DNA of 64,000 nt from JADHLK01 sp038131695 (GTDB lineage Bacteria > Pseudomonadota > Alphaproteobacteria > Puniceispirillales > Puniceispirillaceae): contig JAYPQA010000023.1 in assembly GCA_038131695.1 (NCBI GenBank), forward strand, positions 1 to 64,000, in the 5' to 3' direction. Shown here in pieces: positions 58,854 through 64,000 of the stretch (position 1 is its first letter; the number at the start of each line of letters is the position of its first letter). Position numbers and translations under genes: made by a program. The notes below the pieces were generated by a model. That model ran no database searches and was not told where the DNA came from. It saw only the letters and a list, made by a program, of their open reading frames with translations.

Positions 58854-59868
58854 ATGAATTTTTCACAGTTTATTTTCCGCCGCACGCTTATGGTTATCCC
58901 GCTTCTGGTCGGGGTGGTGTTTCTGACCTTTATGCTGGTGCGGGTTGGCGGGCTGGACCCGGTCGGTCTGCTGGCGGGCCCGACCGCGACAGCTGAGGAA
59001 TTTGACATGATCCGCGAGGAGCTGGGACTTGACCAGCCCCTATGGAAACAATTTTTGATTTATGCCGGCAATGTTGTGCAAGGGGATTTGGGCGAAAGCT
59101 GGCTGTCCAACCGGCCGGTTCTGGAGGATATTTCAGCGCGCTCGCTGATTTCGCTGGAATTGCTGTTCTGGGGAATTGGCCTTGGCACGCTTATCGGGGT
59201 GCCGCTGGGTTTGCGGGCTGCGTTCCGCCCGAATGGTCGGTTTGACCAAACAACACGGGTTCTCTCCTTGCTGGGATTTTCCATCCCCACCTATTGGCTG
59301 GGGCTGGTGATGCTGTTTGTCTTTTTCTATCTGCTTCGCTGGGCCCCGCCTGGCATGGGCCGGATTTCGCTGATGGTCAGCCCGCCTGATTTTATCACCG
59401 GCAGCTATCTGATTGACGGGCTCTTGACAGCCAACTGGCAAGCGGCCCATTCCGCGCTGACGCATCTGATTTTGCCTGTTATCTGTCTGGCGATCGTCTC
59501 TGCTGCGCCGATTATTAAACAGACACGGGCGATTGCGCTGGAAGTGATCGCCTCTGATTCTGGTGCGCTATGCACGGGCTTGCGGCCTGAAAACAAAGAC
59601 TGTGCGCGATATTGTATTCAAGAACAGCGCGACACCGATCATCACTTTTGTTGGCACTGAGATTACCGGTCTCGTCGGCACCATGTCGCTGATTGAATAT
59701 GTCTTTGCCTGGGGCGGGCTGGGTCAATATGGGCTGAATGCGATCGTGCGCGGCGATTTTACCGCAGTTCAGGGCTATGTGCTGACGCTGGCGCTGTTTT
59801 CCGTGCTGGTCTTTCTGGTGGTGGATATCATCATCGCGATTATTGAACCGCGTTCGGAGTTGAACTGA
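58854..59868 (+). CDS. Dpp-type ABC transporter permease (DppB-like), one frameshift
   Basis: An inner-membrane permease of about 338 aa with six hydrophobic helices. It has the N-terminal FRRTLMVIPLLVGVVFLTFML, the family's GLDQPLWKQFLIYAGNVVQGDLGES and, after a break near 59557-59562, the coupling loop VRYARACGLKTKTVRDIVFKN (across the repair). The end is VDIIIAIIEPRSELN. The stop is followed one base later by the next permease start. Confidence 0.9.
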
Positions 59869-59869
59869 G

Positions 59870-60754
59870 ATGTCTGCTGTTTCATCCGCAAAGGCCCCGC
59901 TCTCCACCCGTATTGGCAATCGCTTGCGCGGGGTCAGCCGCCTCAGCCCGACCGCGACCGCAGGCGTGATTATCATCCTGCTGTTTGGTGTGCTGGCGCT
60001 GTTTTCTGATCTGTTCATGACGCATGATCCGGTGTCTTCTTATCCGGAGCGTATCTTGCAAGCCCCCTCTGCCGAACATTGGTTTGGCACAGATGGCAAT
60101 GGGATGGATATTTTCTCGCGTGTTATCTATGGTGCCAAATTCGGCTTTGGCATTGCCATTCCGGCAGTGATTATTTCAGTGCTAATCGGGGTGCCGGTTG
60201 GCCTGATTGCAGGCTATCGCGGTGGTTTGCTGGATGAAGTGCTGATGCGGATTTTTGACGGGCTGCGCGTCTTCCCCTCTATCATTCTGGCCTTGGCGGT
60301 GGTCGCGGCGACCGGCCAGTCGCTGCTTAATGTGGTTTTGGTGCTGGGCTTTCTGGACAGCCCGGTCTTTGCCCGGCTGGTGCGCGCTGAGGTCTTGGCC
60401 CTGCGAAGCTCTATCTTTGTGGAAAGCGCGGTCGCGGCCGGCAATCCAACCTGGCGGATTTTATTCCTGCATCTCTTGCCCAACTCCATTCAAGGGGCGA
60501 TGGCCCAAACCGCGGTGCGGGCCGCCTGGGCGGTGCGGATCAGCGCGACGCTGGCCTTTTTGGGTGTGGGTATTCAGGCCCCGACCCCGGAATGGGGGGC
60601 GATGATCCGGCAAGGGGCTGAATTTATGGTAACCGGTCAATGGTGGGTAGCTATCTTTCCCGGTATTGCGCTGATTTTCCTGGTATTCGGGTTGAATCTG
60701 TTCGGCGATGGCATTCAAGATATTCTGGATCCGCGGCGGAGGGTTTCAAAATGA
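59870..60754 (+). CDS. Dpp-type ABC transporter permease (DppC-like)
   Basis: A 294-aa inner-membrane permease. The N-terminal OppC-type segment precedes WFGTDGNGMDIFSRVIYGAKFG. The helices around VLIGVPVGLIAGYRGG follow, then the coupling loop ESAVAAGNPTWRILFLHLLPN and the family end GDGIQDILDPRRR. Intact, and its stop overlaps the start of the first ATPase gene by ATGA. Confidence 0.93.
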   Translation: MSAVSSAKAPLSTRIGNRLRGVSRLSPTATAGVIIILLFGVLALFSDLFMTHDPVSSYPERILQAPSAEHWFGTDGNGMDIFSRVIYGAKFGFGIAIPAVIISVLIGVPVGLIAGYRGGLLDEVLMRIFDGLRVFPSIILALAVVAATGQSLLNVVLVLGFLDSPVFARLVRAEVLALRSSIFVESAVAAGNPTWRILFLHLLPNSIQGAMAQTAVRAAWAVRISATLAFLGVGIQAPTPEWGAMIRQGAEFMVTGQWWVAIFPGIALIFLVFGLNLFGDGIQDILDPRRRVSK

Positions 60755-61787
60755 GCCTGCTCTCAGTTTCTGACCTGCAAACCCATTTCATCTTTCACGA
60801 TATCGATAATCAGCTGCGCGAGGCGCGCGCGCTGAACAAGGTCAATCTGACGCTGGATGCCGGCCAGATTCTGGGCATTGTCGGCGAGACCGGGGCAGGC
60901 AAATCGCTGACCGCGCAATCCATTTGCGGATTGCTGCGTCCGCCTGCCCGCATTGTGGGTGGTTCGGTCACTTTTGATGGCCGTGATTTGCTGGCCTTGC
61001 CAGAAGAGGAGCTGAACGCCGTTCGCGGGGCTGATATTGCGATGGTCGTGCAAAATCCGCGCAGCTCTCTCGATCCGCTGACCCGCATCGGCGATCAGCT
61101 GGTGCGTATCCATCAAACCCATACTGGCGGGCCACTGGGACATCCAGACAAAAGGCCATGGAAATGATGCAGGCTGTCGGCATTCCCGATCCAGAAGGGC
61201 GCTTCACGGCCTGGCCGCATGAATTGTCTGGCGGCATGGCCCAGCGCGTGCTGATAGCGATGGCGCTGATGAATGAGCCAAAGCTGCTTATCGCGGATGA
61301 GCCGACAACCGGTCTGGATGTAACCGTGCAGGCGCAGATACTGGATTTGCTGAAAGAGCTGGTCGCCCGCTTTGATATGGCCAGCATGATCATCACCCAT
61401 GATCTGGGCATTGTTGCCCATTATTGTGATCAGGTGGCGGTGATGTTTGCTGGCGAAATTATTGAACAGGGAACAGTGCGGGATGTGTTTCTGAAACCAG
61501 CGCATCCCTATACCCAGCAATTATTGGCGGCGACCCCGGAGCGGCTCAATCTTGGCAGCGAAAACCAGCTGGGGGGCCAGCCGCCGGATCTGTTTAATTT
61601 GCCGCCCGGCTGCCTCAGCCAGGATCGCTGTCCACTGGCAACGGATAAATGCCGCACAGAGCCGCCGATGGTCGCGATCACAGCTGGCCATACGGCCCGC
61701 TGCCATTTTGCCAAAAGCCAAAACTGGCCAAAAAACCAAAAAACCATCTGGCAAATCGGGCAGGAGCAAGAAAAATGGATGAGGTAA
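60751..61787 (+). CDS. Dpp-type ABC transporter ATPase (DppD-like), one frameshift
   Basis: About 345 aa. Walker A is IVGETGAGKSLTAQS, and the Q-loop is MVVQNPRSSLDP. After an indel near 61137 come the signature HELSGGMAQRVLIAMAL, Walker B LLIADEPTTGLD and switch THDLG. The C-terminal oligopeptide-transporter extension has cysteines in GCLSQDRCPLATDKC, a pattern that in this family can bind an Fe-S cluster. The lysine of Walker A is present here, unlike in the partner ATPase. The stop lies within the next gene's start region. Confidence 0.9.
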
Positions 61788-62761
61788 TCCTGCAGGCCAA
61801 AAATCTGGTCAAGCGCTTTCCGGTGGGCCGCTCCGGCAGCTTTGTCAATGCGGTCAATGGCGTGAATTTGACCATCCGGCGCGGTGAGGTGCTGGGCATG
61901 GTCGGGGAAAGTGGTTCTGGCAATTCCACGATTGGCCGCACGGTGCTGCGTCTTACAGACCCTACAGAAGGCCAGATATTCTTTGATGGGCAGAATATTA
62001 CCAGCCTGCCAGCCAAGCAGGTAAGGCCGCTGCGCAAAGATATGCAAATGGTGTTTCAGGACCCGTGGAGCGCACTGAACCCGCGCATGAAAATCGGCGA
62101 TTTGATGGCCGAGCCGCTGCGTATTCACCTTGATATGTCGCGTTCCGAGTGTCAGGATCGCACCGAGATGCTGGCAAAACGCGTGAGACTCAGCACCGAA
62201 TTTCTGAATCGCACACCCAGCGCCCTATCCGGCGGCCAGCTGCAGCGGGTTTGTATTGCGCGGGCGATTGCCACCAATCCAAAGCTGATTGTGCTGGATG
62301 AGCCAACCAGCTCGCTCGATCTCTCAGTGCGGGCCGGTATTCTGGAATTGCTGCAGGAATTGCGCGCCGAGACAGAAGCCGGATTCCTGTTCATCAGCCA
62401 TGATTTAGGCACGATTAAACTGATCAGTGACCGGATCGCGGTTCTCTATCTGGGTCATATTGTTGAAGAAGTGCCAAAAGATAAGCTGTTCTCTGATCCC
62501 TCGCACCCCTATTCGCAATCCCTGCTGTCGGCGCATCTGCCATCAGACCCGGATGCCAACTTGCAGCGTTTGACCCTGCAAGGGGAGATTCCCTCGCCAA
62601 TCAATCTGCCTAGCGGGTGCAGCTTTCATACCAGATGCCCGGTGGCTGCGGAGGCGTGCAAATCCACCCTGCCCCAGCCCGAAGAAATCTCACCCGGGCA
62701 TATGGCCAGCTGTCTGCGAATAAAAGAAGGCGGCAACATCATTTCACGAGACACAAAATGA
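61775..62761 (+). CDS. Dpp-type ABC transporter ATPase (DppF-like), altered Walker A
   Basis: A 328-aa partner ATPase. The frame is intact. Walker A reads GESGSGNSTIG, with Asn (AAT) where Lys is expected. The other motifs are normal: QMVFQDPWSALNPR, ALSGGQLQRVCIARAI, LIVLDEPTSSLDLSV and SHDLGTI, then the C-terminal cysteine region CSFHTRCPVAAEAC. If real, the change should weaken ATP binding at one of the two sites. The start at 61775 (MDEVILQAKNLVKRFPV) overlaps the end of the preceding gene. Its stop overlaps the next start by ATGA. Confidence 0.9.
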   Translation: MDEVILQAKNLVKRFPVGRSGSFVNAVNGVNLTIRRGEVLGMVGESGSGNSTIGRTVLRLTDPTEGQIFFDGQNITSLPAKQVRPLRKDMQMVFQDPWSALNPRMKIGDLMAEPLRIHLDMSRSECQDRTEMLAKRVRLSTEFLNRTPSALSGGQLQRVCIARAIATNPKLIVLDEPTSSLDLSVRAGILELLQELRAETEAGFLFISHDLGTIKLISDRIAVLYLGHIVEEVPKDKLFSDPSHPYSQSLLSAHLPSDPDANLQRLTLQGEIPSPINLPSGCSFHTRCPVAAEACKSTLPQPEEISPGHMASCLRIKEGGNIISRDTK

Positions 62762-64000
62762 GTGAAAACCGATTTCCCATTCTGGGCAGCCCGATCAAGC
62801 TTGGCCCAAAGACCGCCCGTAACCGGATTTGGATGACGGCGCACGCAACGCTGCTGGTCAAGGATCATCTTTTTACCGATGCTCATATCGCCTATTATAC
62901 CGAGCGGGCGCGCGGCGGGGCTGCTGTCATTACAATGGAAGCGATGGCCACGCATCCTACTACCCAGCCCTACAAGGGCAAGGCCTTTGCCTTTGACCCG
63001 CGCATGGTTCCTGAATATCGGAAACTGGCAGATGCGGTGCATGTCTATGGCACGCTGCTGCTGTCCCAGCCCTGGCATCGCGGCCGCCAGACCAACGGAG
63101 TGACCAACGGCCTGCCAGTCTGGGCCCCGTCTGCAGTGCCCTGCGGCGTCTATCGGGAAATGCCTCATGTCATGACAGCTGCAGATATTGATGAGATTAT
63201 AGAGGGCTATCGCCTGTCAGCGCGCTATTCGCGTGAGGGCGGTCTGGACGGGGTGGAAGTGCATGGTATGTCGCATGGCTATCTGCTGAACCAGTTTTTA
63301 TCACCTGCCACCAATTTCAGAGAAGATAATTTCGGCGGCTCGCTGGTCAACCGGATGCGGATTGTGACCGAAATTCTGGAGGCGACCCGGGCAGAAATAG
63401 GCCCGGATATGATTATGGGCATGCGGCTCAACTCAGATGATGGTCATTCAGGCGGTCTTGGCCCGGATGAATGGGCCGATATTGCCCGCGAATTTGAGGC
63501 AACCGGCCTGATTGACTATATTTCTTTCAGCCATGGCACCTATATCAACAGGATGCTGATCTATCCGACAGCCCCTGAGGAGCATGGCTTTCAGCTGGGC
63601 GCGACAGGCCGCATCAAATCAGAGCTGGGCGTGCCGGTTGTCGGTGTGGGCCGCATTACCAGCCCAGAGGAAGCTGAGACCTGGCTGGCTGAGGGGAAAT
63701 GCGACTTTGTCGGCATGGCCCGGGCGCTGGTCGCTGATCCGAAATGGGCGGAGAAATCCCTGAGCGGCAAGGCGGATACAATCCGGCCTTGTGTCGGGGC
63801 GAACTGGTGTATGTCACGCATTTTTGCCCAAGCGCCTCTTGGCTGTATCCATAACCCGGCCGCCGGGCAGGAGCTGGAACTAGATGAATATAATTTGCCA
63901 GCTGCCAAGCAGAAGAAAAAGGTGGCTGTTGTGGGTGGCGGGCCTGCCGGGATGCGGGCCAGCTGGACTCTGGCCCGGCGTGGCCATCAGGTCACGCTGT
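62758..64000 (+). CDS. TMADH-like / N-methylproline demethylase-like flavoprotein, cut by window end
   Basis: The first 414 residues of an old-yellow-enzyme family protein. The FMN barrel has LGPKTARNRIWMTAHAT and DGVEVHGMSHGYLLNQFLSPATN. In the Fe-S region, CVGANWCMSRIFAQAPLGC keeps three of the four usual cysteines; Ala takes the second place. The FAD/NAD domain begins at KVAVVGGGPAGMRASW, where the window ends. The Cys-to-Ala pattern recalls, from memory, proteins annotated as N-methylproline (stachydrine) demethylases. It is translationally coupled to the transporter, so it likely acts on the imported compound. The C-terminus is not visible. Confidence 0.87.
   Translation, partial: MSENRFPILGSPIKLGPKTARNRIWMTAHATLLVKDHLFTDAHIAYYTERARGGAAVITMEAMATHPTTQPYKGKAFAFDPRMVPEYRKLADAVHVYGTLLLSQPWHRGRQTNGVTNGLPVWAPSAVPCGVYREMPHVMTAADIDEIIEGYRLSARYSREGGLDGVEVHGMSHGYLLNQFLSPATNFREDNFGGSLVNRMRIVTEILEATRAEIGPDMIMGMRLNSDDGHSGGLGPDEWADIAREFEATGLIDYISFSHGTYINRMLIYPTAPEEHGFQLGATGRIKSELGVPVVGVGRITSPEEAETWLAEGKCDFVGMARALVADPKWAEKSLSGKADTIRPCVGANWCMSRIFAQAPLGCIHNPAAGQELELDEYNLPAAKQKKKVAVVGGGPAGMRASWTLARRGHQVTL

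Noticed and set aside
62626..63168. A 180-codon minus-strand frame at the right edge
   Set aside because: It is antisense to the end of the DppF-like gene and the start of the flavoprotein gene, both with strong motifs.

Overview
The window looks like chromosomal DNA of a marine-type alphaproteobacterium. The 16S rRNA has an alphaproteobacterial character, and the protein genes are GC-rich, tightly packed and rich in small-molecule catabolism. A SAR116-like lineage is a guess from gene content, not something I can prove. The window probably comes from a metagenome or single-cell assembly. At least fifteen otherwise normal genes, including the housekeeping gene rpe, carry single-base frameshifts that often lie in homopolymers. 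The 23S gene also contains an impossible-looking duplication of its P-loop region.

Layout. 1-5,240: an rRNA operon on the minus strand (16S, tRNA-Ile with no tRNA-Ala, 23S cut by the window edge) with its promoter. 5.2-9.0 kb: a MalY-type C-S lyase, an SDR, and an AT-richer block holding a decayed restriction-type (McrA head domain) gene coupled to a small membrane protein. 9.1-13.8 kb: gloB, a CWC zinc protein, a FecR-type surface protein with a broken middle, and typA. 13.9-17.3 kb: a coupled minus-strand operon ppa-pyrC-rbsK-nucleoside hydrolase. 17.3-28.2 kb: a pilin-like protein, a flavin monooxygenase, a periplasmic glutathione peroxidase, a polar amino acid ABC transporter (four genes), trhO, rpe, a DEAD/DEAH helicase and the glutathione-dependent formaldehyde dehydrogenase. 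28.4-35 kb: a GT4 glycosyltransferase, a carboxymuconolactone decarboxylase-like protein, a GBBH-like dioxygenase coupled to an HD-domain protein, and molybdenum-enzyme accessory genes (MoeA/MocA fusion and XdhC).

35-53 kb is a catabolic region. Its core is a minus-strand operon, mostly overlapping or nearly abutting: Rieske oxygenase alpha and beta, acyl-CoA ligase, thiolase-like protein, a DUF35-SDR fusion, cyclase, SDR, and then glutaryl-CoA dehydrogenase. The thiolase-like protein lacks an obvious nucleophilic cysteine and is coupled to a DUF35 protein. That pairing recalls the retro-aldolases of steroid side-chain breakdown, and it is my main candidate for an undescribed system. Around it lie an Asp/Glu racemase-family protein, a tautomerase-SnoaL fusion, an aconitase-family large subunit without its small subunit, a peroxiredoxin, another SDR, an old-yellow-enzyme Fe-S flavoprotein, a PaaK-like ligase, an amidohydrolase and a broken acyl-CoA dehydrogenase.

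53.5-64 kb: a plus-strand cluster of a GMC oxidoreductase, a TauD-like dioxygenase, a DUF2848 protein, a complete Dpp-type ABC transporter and a trimethylamine-dehydrogenase-like flavoprotein that runs off the window. The set suggests import and oxidative or demethylating breakdown of a small organic compound, possibly N-methylated.
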